Assembly (NCBI RefSeq): GCF_963678635.1 | Contig: NC_087066.1 | Location: forward strand, 28,339,301 to 28,403,300 | DNA from: Symsagittifera roscoffensis | Taxonomy: Eukaryota > Xenacoelomorpha > Acoela > Convolutidae | Direction: 5' to 3' | Length of the DNA: 64,000 bases | Shown here: piece by piece, positions 20,296-33,170 of the stretch | How positions within the stretch are numbered: the first letter of the stretch is position 1 | Layout: the number at the start of each line of letters is the position of its first letter | Position numbers and translations under genes: made by a program | Notes under the pieces: model-generated | Told to the model about the DNA's origin: nothing | Seen by the model: the letters and a program-made list of their open reading frames with translations, nothing else | Databases searched by the model: none

Positions 20296-20679
20296 CCACC
20301 TGTTTCAAGCATGTAATCTAAGACTGATAATTTTGATATCAATAGATAGCACGAGTATTAGATTATTTCGGATATTTATCTTCTGCATGTCTGGTTTTTC
20401 TTTCAAATCGATGAACCATCATTTTGAACAATTTATTAGTTAGCAATTCATTGATTTGCCAATTTTAAACAACAACTCGTTATGCCAAAAGGAACTTTTG
20501 AAACAATATATATTGAATCAGCAAATTTATACACCTCATATTAGTCATATTACATGATCAAATTTAGGTAATTTTTTGTTACACTTCTCGTAAACTTGAC
20601 AATGTACTCAACGTATAATAGAACATAAGATTGATTTGCAAAAGAGAATTTTTGAAACATTGAGACTTAAACTGACCCC

Positions 20680-23600
20680 TCAAATCTGAATATCAGGGGC
20701 ATCTTCTTCGCCAGGTGTGAACCTAATCACATTTGCCTTCGAATAGTCTGGTATATTCAGTTCATGTCTCACAACCACGGCAGATTCTTGCGAGGTTTTG
20801 ATTTGATTTTTCAACTTCAACTTTTGCTCATCTTTCGCAAGTTTAATTTGTTTCGTTAATTTTTTGTTAGTTATATTTAAGCGTGCCAGCTTTTTCTGAA
20901 TTTCCTCAGAGGATTTTCTCTTTTGCAGCGCACTAATATCTAGATTGTTTATCAACAACTGTTCCTGCAATGCTGCCAAGCTACTCGTCTGGTCTTCAAC
21001 TTCGGCTGTTCTGAAAGATGGCATGCCTTGCTCTAGGGTATTTCGTACTTTTCTCGACATCGGCACATAATATGCAGCGGTTACATGTTTATAATTTCGA
21101 TGATTTTTCTTGGCTCTGGCCTCTTTCTTTTTTTCTTTAGTCTTCCTTACTCCATTAGATACAGAAGGGACAGGGTACCCTTTGACCCGCATTGTTGATA
21201 CGTCGTTACTTTGTTCCTTATTTTCCTGACTTTCTTCCTCCAATCCTTCTCTGGTATTAAACCCTGTTTCTGCGCTTTCTGTGACTATATTTTGGCTTTG
21301 AAGTTCTTTTTGGTCGTCGCTTAACAAAGATATTCTTGTGCCTGGAATTTCTTTAGTTTCCAAACAAAAATTATTTTGTTTTTTCAATCGCTCTGAATAT
21401 GTGCTGGTCCCCAAATCATTCTCTTGACCTTTGCACGGATCATTGGCAACTTCCATCGAAGTCCTTAATGGATGCGCTTGACATGTTTGATGCATACTGT
21501 CTAAAGCTGTAGCAACTTCGCCTAAAAAATGACACTTCTCTTATAAAACTACTCATGTTAGCATTTATTTTCGACCTACAAGCTGCGAAACTTCCTCTTC
21601 CAAAAAAAATATATATATTTTATTTTAATGGGGAAAATTTAAACACAGAGGCGCAGCTGAGTCACTCATTACTTGCGATAAAAGCTTAAGAAATAATGAT
21701 CACAATATGACTAATTATTCAGAAAGAAGACAACCCATTAAAGAAAAAGATTGCGATTACATAAAACATTGCGATTACATAAAACATAGCCAATCAAAGA
21801 TCAAAAAACAGTAATGAACGTAAGTAAACATTAAAAAAACACTGACTTTGCTTCAAAAAAATAGCAAATATATATATGAGTCTTCACTAAGTTCATTACT
21901 CTAAGTCAAGAACTTGCAAAATAGGCAACACCAGGCATCAAAGCTTCATGATCCATGCCCTGTCAACTTATACGCTAACTGGACAAAAACGGTGCCAACC
22001 TTTTGAACTCTAAAACAACTACACTACAATACTTCGCTGCTTTAATACCATCATTTAATACCTTAGCACCTCATTTCTCAATTATGCAGCCTCATTTCTC
22101 AGTTGATTTCTCTGATAAAACACATTAAAAGGAGCTAACTGCTTACTAGGCTTAGAGCAAAAACTAGTTAATTGTCAATCTGTTGGCGATTCAGATGACA
22201 TGGTGTTTGGATTGAGACTGAGCTAAATTGAAGGAAATTAATTTGTAAGACACCAAGAGATTACCAGCTCCATAGAACGAAAATGACCGCTTTCTGTCGT
22301 GCAAGTAGCGATGAGAAATCAACCACAAGTAACTAACCCACGTAGCGATGAGCATCCACAGCAATAAAAATGAGGCTAATAAGACGATGTCCGAGCCGAA
22401 GTCCAAAACGTTTAAAAACCCATATCTTGGAGAAAAATTGGACACCCTGATTTCACCTATAAATCGCACATGAACTGCCAGCTAGTTTTCAATTTAGTCC
22501 GAGATCGGCAACCCACAAGATCACTTCCATGGAAGGACTAAGAAAATTCGACCGTGATACGAAGCGAAGCTCTGCGCCACTTGCGAAACAGAAACAGCAC
22601 AGCAGATTGCCGAAAAAAGCGGCAAAAACTCATGGAGGACTTTCTTGCGTTCGACTCGAATGCAGTTGAATTTGAGACACAAAGGACATAAAAGGAAAGA
22701 ACAAAGTCGAATACATTTTGAAAACAACTAAACAAAATTCATAATTTTGTCTTGAAGGATATTCAATTTGTGGAAAACACGTCGAGAACACATTCTCCGC
22801 CGTTAAATAAGTATCCAAAAACGTTTAGTAAGAGCCAAATACGCTAAAAAAGGTGGGTAAGCTCCCGTTGAGCCGAAAACATAAACTTTTGTCATGGGAA
22901 ACTTTTCAAGTTCTGAAAATTCTCCGCCCTACGGAAACCAATTTTACCCTCCAAACGACGCAAAATTAGGTCACTAGGCCGATAAAACAGGCCCAATTAT
23001 TTGAAACCCAAAAAAGCTTTCAACCGAAAAAAACAGCCAACAGACAGTTGGAAAAGAGTCAATAAACGCAAGTAAATAAAAAAAGACTGATTTGTTTTAC
23101 GAAATAATTTTCTAATTTCAAAGAAAAAAAGTAGATGGCCTTATAGCTCTTTGAACTTCTACAAAAATTAATGATTGACACTTTTTTGATAAAAAATCAC
23201 CCAATTTGAGAACATTGGATCAGTAAAAAAATTTCTTATTTCGCTGGGAAATCTGAAAACTAAATTCTACTTTCGAAACTAGCAGTCGATCACATTTTTT
23301 GTGACCTTTACACTTTTTCTGATCAATAGTAGAGTTTTTCCCTCACTTGAACAAAAGAAATAAATTGAACTTAAAAATAAATCAAACTTCAAACCGCGAA
23401 AAGGTAAATGCGAGCCTGAACAGTTTTTACACAGAGGCAAAGTGGAGCTTCGCACCACTTGCGATACAACCAAATCATAAAAAAGCATGAATCGAAAAAA
23501 AAAAATAAAAAATAGATGTAATAAATTAGGTGAACCAAAACTTTCGTATTGATCCAAAACTATGATATCAGATTTGTTAGGATAGTTATCGAGAAAAGTC

Positions 23601-26600
23601 CAATAAACGGTCAACAAACGAAAAAAAAATGACATTTCCAAGAATCATAGCTTTTTGTGTAAAAATAATTGAGATTAGCTACGTATGCAGAAGAAATTCA
23701 CTCAACCTGTAATTTCGATTGAATTCAAAATAGACATATTTGAGAGGTAATTCTCGAGAGAAACAAAAAGTTTCGAAAAACGGTCAAAAATCAAAATTTT
23801 GTCTTTTCCGAGGGCCAAAACTTTTGAAAAAATCGGGCGTAATCGCTTAAGCAAAAATGCTTGCCACAACCCATTTTTTGGATTGAACCCGAAATCTGAG
23901 ATAAGAGAGGGTATTTTTTGGTTTAATTCATAAAAGTTTGAAAAAAAAACGCTGTGAAACTCGAAAAAAAAAAGACTTTTCCGAAGACGATAACTTTTTG
24001 TGAAAAATAACTGAAACGTTAACTCCACTGAACCCACAATCTCAGGTTTGGGAAATTAGATTCTGAGAAAATCGAAAAAAAAATCAAAAAACGTGCCGAC
24101 AACCCGTTCTTTGGATTGAATCACAATCTCAGACATAAAAGGGTATTTTTTGGTGAAATTTTTATAATTTAGAATAAAACGCTCAAAAACTCAAAAAAAA
24201 ACCTTCCGAGAAGTTTCTCTCGATACTTGGAAAATCTTTTCGAAGATTTATAAAGGCTGTCCGAGTCATGACTTTAAATATAATACATCACTCGACCCAT
24301 TCTGATAATTATTTGTGGTACCTGATTTTGCAGAGAAAACTATCGCACACCCGAAGACAAGTTCCTCCGCAAATTAGAGGTCCAAAAAAATAAACAAGAC
24401 CCCGGAATCAAAGGTTAACTGCTACAATAATTCGCTACTTTGTGTGAACAAAAACAACAGAACAACACACAGTTGGAAAAACGGTATTCATGTCAAGGAA
24501 CTAAAAGATAACATTTAGTGACTAATTATGACAACATTTTTCAGAAATGTTTGATAATTAGTCACTTGTTGATCATCCTGACTCTCTGAAATGATTACAT
24601 AGCTTGCATCTAAATTGCTTTAAAATGCTTATTTCTGGTGTAAAAACTTACAACCAGTCACTTAGCTCCAACAGCGGTGGCCGGAACAACAACAATACTC
24701 ATGTCGTACTTACTGTGGTATTGATCCGATGATCTCCATCCAATGCAAACTATGTTTCCTGGCCTCGCCAACAAACACCGCACATTATTCGCGAGATTGT
24801 AGACTATCAACAAATGTATATTCCGAATCGCGCAGACAGCACACAGATGCTAAGAACATTAAAAAAACAAGGATAACCGATTACTGTGCAAGCAGCACAG
24901 AATTTTCCGACCGTAGTCTTAAAAAATTACAACTCACTTTTTTTGAAATTAGGGTCGTTTTTCGGCGTTGTTTGATAAACGGATCTTAACAAAAAAACTA
25001 GGCATATTCGACAGTCATAATGAAAAAAAATCAACACAGAGGCGAAGTTGCACTTCGCATACACAAGCAAAAATATGACCAATAACGCTACTGGGAAAAA
25101 TGAATGAGCAAATTTTTGACTACAAAATTTCTTACGTGACGCACGCCAATTATGACGCATTAGCAGTATCAGTCAATTTGAAAAAAAAGAAGCTAACCAA
25201 CTAAAATGCCTCAATTTATAGAGCAGTCTATGGAGCAATACTATGAAAAAATTAAATGTAATAAACAAAAATTGAAAACTTTTTTTTATTTAAATTTTTT
25301 TTGTGAAAATCATCCCCCACACGCCATATCAAGTACTACGTGATTAATGTCGCTCCTAGCAACAAATCAATTATGGCAAATAAGCTTCCTTCAACCAATT
25401 TGGAACGATTTCTATGACGGATTGAATCTCCGATTACGCGTTAATAGCGCGAAATATATTGCGCGTTAATTGTCCCAAATTGGCAGTTTTTATACCCCCA
25501 TAACTTTACGAAAAATGATCACAGGTGAAATCCGACTTTCGTCGGATCTTAGACCTTTCCAAATTTAAGCTCAGGACAACAATACTTTTTGAATGATACT
25601 AGAAAATCCCGTCAAAAAGGGCTAGTTAAAAGTCGAAATTTGTCTGAATAAAAAAACCACCCCGAGCACAAGCAATCCATTACTTTCGTTACAAAAGTAG
25701 GAACAAAAACAGTCTGAGTTAAAATCCTAAGCATTTGCTGTACCTAATAGATGGTTATTGATTAAAATGAACACTTTTAAAATGAACACATTTTATCTCA
25801 ACAGTATTTGCGTCGCAAGAATATTTGCGACTTAGGTTGGAAAAAAAGATAGTTCATACTATAACACAAGCATTGCTTGTGTAAAAAAAGGGTTTGAAAT
25901 TTTTATAGGTTTTGTTTTTCTAGTCAATTTTCTAAATAAATTGTTTTCCAATAATGATCGTAGAAAACTGTCTAGAAAAACGAAACCTAAAAAAACTCAC
26001 TTTTTCAATTTCTTGAAATTTTTTATTCATAAAAGCGCTAAAAACTTTAAAGATAACTTTCTTTGAGTAAAACTAAGTTTTTGCGGCTTAAATTAAATTA
26101 AGCTATTGAAAGCTTTTAAGCCATTAAAATAAACTATTGCTTTGGTAGCTGATTCTTCACAGAAAACAAAAAAAGAAAAAACTAAAACTGAGTAAGTTCC
26201 TCCCCGTTTTTTTCAAATGGTCGGTAGAACAAGGATAGCCGGTAACTACACAAAAAGTAGCATAGAACGTTCCGGACACAGTAAAAACAAGTTTTTTTCA
26301 AATTTAATGTCGTTTTTTTCTGCGTGGTAAGATAAAAAGAACTGAACGAAAAAAAATAGAACTTAGGCTCATTTGACATTCATAGCAAAAAAGGCCAATT
26401 GCAACAATTTTTTGTAGGAAAAATGATTAGAAAAAATAGTTTAAAAAACTTTTGATTCCCAAATTGCCGCTATAAATTCCAAAAATAAACTTTACTCGAG
26501 TAAAACTAAGTTTTCACGGCTTAAATTAAGCATGAATAAGCTTATGTAAGCCAGCTCAGCCTCACCTTATTAGCTTGAAATTAGACTAAAAATCAAAAAT

Positions 26601-27330
26601 TTTAAACCAACGGAGAAAATTTTCAAGATTTTTATGAAGTCGTTCGAATCACGGCTGAAAGGGCTTTATTATGATCTATCACTCGACCCATCCCGATGAT
26701 TATTTGTGCTACCTGGTTTGGTTTTGCGTGGAAAACTACAAAGAAAAAAAACTAAAACAAACCCGAATACAAAGTTCCTCCACATTTTTCAAATGGTCGG
26801 AACAAAAACATGACAAGTAGAAAATAGTTGTGAAACTCAATTAGCCAATTTTGTTTTTTAATCATGCTTTTTGAGTTAATAGTAATATCTATTTTAAATT
26901 CGTTTAATTTTTTCACATAACGCTTGCTAATCGCAAGCGGAAAAAAAATATTTCAGTTACAAAACTATCCACCAACCTGCATTAAAACGTCGCATTGGAG
27001 ATTTCCCTCAATCATAAGAAGGGTTATTTGGCTGGTATCAGCTTTCAAGCTTTTAAGGCACTCTTTGAGGCCAATTTCCACCAAAGGTTCCAAGAACTCC
27101 AATGAAGTATTACCCTCGTTTAATGGTGCATTTTTTCTTGCGATTTTCCCATAGTGATTAGCTAGGACTTTAAAAAATAACGCAGCGTTTCTTGGTTTAC
27201 AATATGGGACCTGGAAGACGTAAGGCGAGATCAATTTATCCACAGGTCGAGGTTTCAATGGTCTTTTTTGCTCTTTCGCGATATGAAGCTTGACCTTTTT
27301 CTTTTTAACGACATCTTTAGCATCGCTCAT
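20680..27330 (-). CDS. RPP38: RNase P/MRP protein subunit p38-like (L7Ae fold)
   Basis: L7Ae/L30e-family protein. RPP38 binds kink-turns in RNase P and RNase MRP RNA, acting in tRNA 5'-end and pre-rRNA processing. Three exons: 27330-26977, 24849-24714 and 21521-20680 (phases 0 and 1), giving 443 residues. The first half of the fold reads LVEIGLKECLKSLKADTSQI and LLMIEGNLQCDVLMQ. Exon 2 adds HLCAVCAIRNIHLLIVYNLA and the final strand NIVCIGW. Across the exon 2/3 join, SSDQYHSEVATALDSMH matches the layout after the fold in vertebrate RPP38. The remaining ~275 residues are a charged, Lys-rich, partly coiled-coil tail with KKEARAKKNHRNYKH. Human RPP38 has only 283 residues, so the tail is unusually long. 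An alternative read-through of exon 2 would stop after about 17 more residues. An AG acceptor is 8 nt before the ATG. The introns (1.9 and 3.2 kb) are full of repeats. Confidence 0.82.
21522..24713 (-). other. RPP38 intron 2 (3.2 kb), repeat-filled
   Basis: Contains the dispersed palindromic motif near 21643 and 23432, a copy of the 0.5-kb family (about 23030-23440), and the AT-rich family also seen at 376-960 (about 23640-24240). A hydrophobic 92-codon minus frame at 22469-22191 has no splice or homology support and is not called. Confidence 0.5.
24850..26976 (-). other. RPP38 intron 1 (2.1 kb), repeat-filled
   Basis: Holds family C copy 2 (25085-25885). It also holds a further diverged repeat whose phrases (cactcgacccat, gattatttgtg, aagttcctcc) occur at 24290-24400, 26180-26230 and 26650-26800. 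No exon seen. Confidence 0.5.
25085..25885 (+). repeat. Family C repeat, copy 2
   Basis: Matches 1560-2335 over its length. It is preceded at 25030-25075 by the dispersed cacagaggcgaagttgcac motif. It ends in a perfect short hairpin, acacaagca-t-tgcttgtgt (about 25863-25881). No coding capacity. Confidence 0.7.
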
Positions 27331-27579
27331 TACGGTATCTAAAACATTTTTTTTCCTATTTACACAAAATATATCAGCATTTCATGTAATCCTCCAACAT
27401 TTGTGAAAACAATATCAGACTTAAACAACTCAATTTCAACTTAATATGAATGAAATTTGATTTCGCGCCTTGACACTACTTATAGATATTAGTACGACAA
27501 TCGGAAAGACCCAGACAAACTAGCGCAGGCAAAATAGATGATTCAGGCCACAATTTCAGTTTTTCAAATTATACGATAC

Positions 27580-27580
<1 letters not shown>

Positions 27581-27627
<47 letters not shown>
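27581..27627. repeat. (TA)n microsatellite
   Basis: 47 bp of pure TA dinucleotide in the 517-nt gap between the FYCO1 stop and the RPP38 start. Confidence 0.98.
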
Positions 27628-27630
<3 letters not shown>

Positions 27631-27847
27631 TGAAGAAACATTTAGGTTCAATTTTAATTGTGAAACTGTATTGTGAAGAGAGAGAAGACTGGAAATATAG
27701 AAACTATGGCAGATAAAGATTTAACTTAAGCAAATAATTTAAAATATTTTCTAATTTACACGAAAACAATTCAGATACTGCAGCCGATGAATTTCAGTGA
27801 AATAATGTCAATAGTTATTTTGAAATGAGTAATTTGGCAATTGAGAT

Positions 27848-30800
27848 TTAGTTTATGCACACATAATATTCAACTTTTTTCGCCGTATATTTGCTCCTGG
27901 AATTGTCAAAATAGATGATATACGTTCCCGGGGTTTTTACAAGGATCTCTCCATTGACCGGTTCCTGATGTGACCGGCACGTGAGCAAAGGAATGATCAC
28001 GTGAAGAGATGACTTCTTTAGAGCAGATCTCTGATATGAGTTAGCACCGTTATCTGAGAAGACACTGTTTGCATTGTCATCTGAATCCGGGCTTTGCCAG
28101 GATCCGTCAGACTGCACATGCGAGTTTTCGCGAAACAGCAACGCAAACTGGATACATTTTGGAACAGATGAAAAAGTCCATGAAATCGTAGAGCCGGAAC
28201 AATCCACTTGAAGTGGAACGCCTCGATTTTGACCAGGCGCTAAGACAACTTGCCCTTGCTTCTCACATGGACCATACACAGTATTTTCCAAGGGCGCATT
28301 CACCAAGTTCTGAAGGTCCGATGAGGGCATTTCCAATCCAGGCACCGATTTTGACCGGTCATTGTATAAAGTATCTCTTTCAGGTGTCTCGGGACGACTT
28401 GCGCTTTCAATGAATGATCCATATTGATTTCCATCTAACATACTTGCACTGCCTGACATGTTAGGTGTGAGTCCTGGCATCATTGTTGCTGATTTGTGCA
28501 TACTTCTGATCTGAAGACTGCCTATAGATCCCGGAGGCGAAGAATGGTAGCTTGTATCAAGTCCCACTAAAGAGTTGACACTGTTTGCAAATCGTCCGCC
28601 GGTTATGAACTTCTCTTTCGATAGCTAAAATTATACCTTTTTATGTTCAGCATAATAAAAGGAGCCAGAAATATCTATTCTGGCTCGTTTAGAAAAATCA
28701 TAAATTCAATCATATAATACCAACCGCTAATTTTTTTCACTTACAATCAAACTACCTCTATCACTTTAATTTTCAACCTCTTTGATTTTCTTATTAATGC
28801 CTTAAAAAGAATGTCACCAACTTTGACTTGTTTATTGAACTTCTGTTCTTCCATCGCGTCCAAATTTGGCGAATCCAACTTCTGCTGGCTCAACAAAATC
28901 CTCGCGTCTTTTCTGTTATTAGAGCAAGTCGTACAAACTCTCTCCTTTCTATTGGAATGTGCAACTGATATGAAATGGTTCGAACATGCCACGCAAAAAA
29001 CGTTACCACAGCTTCTGCAATGATGCTTCCTGACAAACAGAGTGAACGTTATTTGGCACAAGGCACATTGTTTCACGTCGTTTTCATTCACCCATCCTCC
29101 GATTAGCGTGGACTGGCTGATTTCTTGGACCCTATCAAGCTGCTGCCACATCACGTCTTTTTCTTTCGTAAGTGACAACAGTTTTCTGGTGAACATTTCA
29201 ATTTGCTCCTGTTTCTCGTTCAAAGCTTGCTGGTGAAGTCTATCCTGAAATACAAAAAGATTAAATAACGACTTTCTGTCAATAATACTATCGCTTCCAG
29301 TTGACAGGCATTCAAGTCGACTTCGAACAAAATTCAAGCTCTGTTGAAGATTCAGCGCTCCTAGGCTCAACAGGCCAAGGACGAACAAACCCCGGGTGCT
29401 GTTAAAATTTATGAAAAAAATAAATGACTCAAACTATGACACGCTCAATTTCTTTCGAACATATTTGTACTTTTTAAAATCCTGGGGGTCTAAAAATCCC
29501 AAACTTACTGCATTTCAACAGATATATATCGGCTTTTAACAACAGATTTATTTCGGCATTCAAATTCCAAGACTAGCGACCCAGTGCAGAATTATGTATT
29601 CTAATTGATGCGATAATCTTGATACGATGAGCAAGGAGTGTGTCAAAAAAAATCGGAAACTCGGTTGCTACAGTTTTACAGAATCTCGGTTACCAGAGCA
29701 CAACAAACAGAAAAACAGTACTAACGTTGAAAATTAGTTGTCGCTTAGCATCCATATACAGATTATGGATTGAGTCCCTCTCTGTCGAAATGGCTGTTAC
29801 TTGGCTCCGTGAAGACGCCACTGTGCAATCAAGCTTATCTCTTAGCTCGCTCACTTCACTTCTTAGCTTCATATTATCCTCCTGCACGTCGGTGCAAACA
29901 TCCGAAAGTTTTGAATTCTCGGTCGATTGACTTTTGAACTTCAGTTCAATTTCAGATAATTGGGTTTCCAGAGCAATAAGCTTTGCTCTCAATGCTTTAA
30001 GATCTGTAGTAGAACTATCCAAATTTGTCTGTAAGATCTCATTTTCTCGAATGAGATCAGATTTTTCTTCTTGAAGTTTTGATATGTCTTCATCGCGTAG
30101 TTTTAAACTGTTGTGTATTTTTTGAACTTCTTGGTTCATTTTCTCATTTTCCACAAGCATAGACTTGTAGCTAAGTTCTTTTTCTCTCAATTCTTTTTCG
30201 ACTAATAAAAAACGATTTTTGATTTCATCGTTTTCAGATTTCATTGTTTTGAATTTTTCTTTCTGAGCTCCCACTTTGCCATTCTCGGATGACTCAAAAT
30301 GCTCGTTCAGTTCTTGTAATTCAGCTATTTGGCTTCTGGCCTCCGCATATTTCTTTGCTAACTTTTCAAGCTCTTCAGTTAAACTAAGAGTTCCCGTTGT
30401 TTCTCCGCCATTCGACCATGTCAGTGGTCCAAACGATGTGTTACAGCTTTGTTCCTTTTCATTATTTGACATTAAAGACTCATTTAGCAAATCACAAGCT
30501 TCAGTTTCGCGGTCAACTTGGTGCACAGCTTCACTTTGGCAGCTTTTTGTATCTGTTGGTGGACTTCGTATTGCTTTAATAGAGCTCAATTCCTCTTTCA
30601 ATTGATGAATTTGTTGCTCAAGTTCAGACTGTTTTAGATCCATAGCCTGTTTCAACAACGCATGTGAAGCAACTTCATCGTTCAACCGTTTCTGCTGTTC
30701 CATCATTTCATCGAGCCATGTATTTCCACTGCCATCGTTGACTTTCAACGAAGCTTTCTCACTAGCCGATGAAGTATCGAGCGTCCCGGCGAATTCTAAT

Positions 30801-31615
30801 GAGGACTGACTCGTATTATTAGCACCATCGGGCGATGATCTCAACAGCAAGGTCAATTGCCGCAGATAATCCATTTCATCTTTAGTCTTTTGAAGTTCTT
30901 CGTCTTTTTTCGCTAACTCTAGCTCGAGGCGCTCGCAATTGAGCTGCATTTTGGACATCTGAATTTCAAGCTGCAAATTTTGATTTACAGGCACTTCGCT
31001 ATTGAGAGATTCATTGACTGCTTTATAATTTTCAACTTCGTTGAAAACCGACTGACTACGAAATTCGTTAACCTTTTCAGGGTAAAGATAGTACTTGCCA
31101 TTGGCTCGGTAGAGCAAATCTTCAAATGGCCAAGAAAAGTCAATTTCTTTCAAGCGAATTTCAAAATTGAATTTATATGCATCAATTTCACAAATGACTG
31201 ATAAAAATTTATCGATGAAGTCTTTATCGCGGAAATAAGCTTGGGGTGCATACCAAGATGCGCTTGTTTTTGAATCGAGACATACTCTAAAGAAAGATGT
31301 AAGTAAATTCAATGACAGAACGTGCCTCAGAAGAGCTCTTCCTTTTCCTATACTTGTTTTCAACTCTTGGATCAATTCAAACTTTTTGAAAAGCGATCCG
31401 AAATCAAGATCTTTTCGAAGACATGAAGCAAAAAAATCGAAATAATCAGTATTCTTCTTTTGACGGAGGCCACGTCTAGTTAAATCTTCGACTCTGATCA
31501 GAAGCAAAACAATTCCAATGTTATCCTCCTGAACTTCCCGTGAACTGCTATTTCCTCGTACAAAATCAACGCATTCTTTTATTCCACGCAAAATTTCCAA
31601 TCCCTTTTCGTTCAT
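27848..31615 (-). CDS. FYCO1: FYCO1: RUN, coiled-coil, FYVE and GOLD domain adaptor
   Basis: Adaptor that in vertebrates links PI3P-, Rab7- and LC3-positive autophagosomes and late endosomes to kinesin for plus-end transport. Three exons, 31615-29726, 29244-28822 and 28624-27848, are joined in phase 0 and give 1,029 residues. Domains in order: RUN (about 1-165; DYFDFFASCLRK, TSIGKGRALLRHVLSLNLL, SWYAPQAYF); long coiled coil (about 205-675); FYVE zinc finger (681-737: WVNEND, RKHHCR at 702-707, Cys pairs 690/693, 706/709, 714/717, 734/737, RVC motif); Ser-rich linker; C-terminal GOLD domain (about 890-1029: STISWTFSSVPKCIQFALLF, TPGTYIIYFDNSRSKY). Human FYCO1 is ~1,478 residues, so the coiled coil is about 450 shorter. 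The GOLD domain holds an acidic Ser/Asp/Asn-rich insertion (SPDSDDNANSVFSDN). I see no convincing LC3-interacting motif. An AG acceptor lies 7 nt upstream of the ATG. Confidence 0.93.
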
Positions 31616-32699
31616 CTGACCCCTAAAAACATTACAATCGTTAAGGTGAAAAAAGTTTATATTTGAAAAACTTGAGATGCTTGAAATATATGAACTTCGT
31701 TAAAACAAAACTAGCGTGCAACACACCTCCGGTGCTTCGAATTTTACACAAATCCGAATTTTACACTTACAAACTTATTAAATAGTGAACAGATTGAAAG
31801 CCCGGATAAATTGGATTAGATGGCCCTTTTTAAGAAGGGATTTCAGAGGCCGGCATTTATGATATTCTTTATCGGAGCAAGCTCACTGGACAGCGCAATC
31901 AAATCTATTCCATATTACGACAAGCAAGAGTTACTAGGACGAAAATTCTCAGTTCCTGCCTGATCTTCCTGAAACTCCTTCAGAACCTACTGATAAACGA
32001 TAGACTTGAAAGAACTAGGAAGATAATTATATGGCACGACGGCACTAATAATTCACCAAGCAGATATTCCAGTGAAAACTTCAAGAGTAGCCCCTACATG
32101 AACTGAAAAGCATTCTCTGGCGATTTAAACAAATTTGAAGACAAGCAGAAGGTCAAAAGTATCATAGTAACCGAGGTTACAGTCCGGAGTCCCTTCATCA
32201 CGTATTCCAGTCAAAATCCTTGCAATTTTCTAGACATGGAAGTGAAAATGATAAAAGAAGATGACAAGTGTTGATGTCCTTACAATAAAAATCGATAATG
32301 ATTACGTTTCTTCAATAACACACGCAACTCGACACGAGAAAATATAATATATAAGTGTTCCAAAGAAAAAATTTAGTCGAAAATTATTTCGTCATTTATT
32401 GTTCCGAGTACGCAAGCGGCGTTCGCAATCTGTATTGCCAGAAAGATTCTCTATTGTAAAAAGCTGCCTGCTCTCGGTTCCAGTGCATATTCAATAAGTC
32501 TCAATAAGTAAAAAAAGATTAAATGGGAGATTTAAAATGTACCAAGTTTTTAGATATGAAGAGTTGAATAGCCTCAAAAAATGAATAAAAGTGAAAAAAA
32601 CAGCAAACTTATCAACCAATTGTTTTTAACGTGAAATAAAATCAGAATGGATATGCTATTTAGCCTAGCTGAAATAAAAATCATCCAATCTAACCAGGG

Positions 32700-32900
32700 A
32701 GTTATCAAAAGTATCAACCAATCAGAATCGAGCATTAATTATAAGGAAATTTTTATCTTTTCTTATAACAACCAATCAGAATCGAGCTTCAATAGTCATG
32801 GAATTTTCAACAAATTTAATATCAACCGATCAGAATGGAGCTTCAATAGTCAAGGAATGTTCAACAAATTTATTGTCAGCCAATCAAAATTGAGCTCTAC
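32700..32900 (+). repeat. Four ~54-bp tandem repeats with CCAATCAGAAT boxes
   Basis: Boxes near 32717, 32771, 32825 and 32880 read ccaatcagaatcgagc with drift (the third is ccgatcagaatggagc). Each is followed by tcaatagtcatggaattttc-like sequence. The same array recurs 2,647 bp to the right. CCAAT boxes are known NF-Y sites; a regulatory role is inference. Confidence 0.7.
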
Positions 32901-33170
32901 TTCTCATGAATTTTTCAACAATTTTGATATCGTTTGTAGTTATTGAGGATACCTTCACAGGTGGTATTTGTGGTAATAACCGGAACGGTTTGGAAATTAC
33001 TGAGACCCTCCTCACGCAAGCTTGGTAGTGGAACGATGTCATGGAACGCGTCAGGCTAACACCAACGAAAGATGAAGACTTGGGAACTTTGGATGTGATA
33101 CACAAACTGGTCCTACCACAGAGTAAAGAATCGGGCGAAACAATGAGTAAGCTAGGATCAGTAAAAAAAA

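Larger units (their letters stand above)
15446..20679. other. NOL6-RPP38 intergenic region, repeat-filled
   Basis: 5.2 kb without a supported gene. It holds copies of the dispersed 0.5-kb family (16300-16660 and 17365-17880), a diverged ~150-170 bp tandem repeat between them, a C13 run at 18568-18580, and two foldback elements (19470-19880 and 19891-20305). Short plus-strand frames at 15715-15909 and 18808-19032 have no recognisable product. Confidence 0.5.

Noticed and set aside
22191-22469. 92-codon hydrophobic minus-strand frame in RPP38 intron 2
   Set aside because: No splice signals of quality, no recognisable family, and it is in sequence surrounded by repeats.
24660-24713. Exon 2 of RPP38 ending at its own TGA instead of splicing
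   Set aside because: The GTAAGT donor at 24713-24708 is strong, the phase fits exon 3, and the joined sequence matches the vertebrate layout; kept only as a possible alternative form.
32647-32946. 99-codon plus frame in the CCAAT repeats
   Set aside because: Repeated NQSESSFNS-type peptide comes from the 54-bp tandem repeat; no gene structure.
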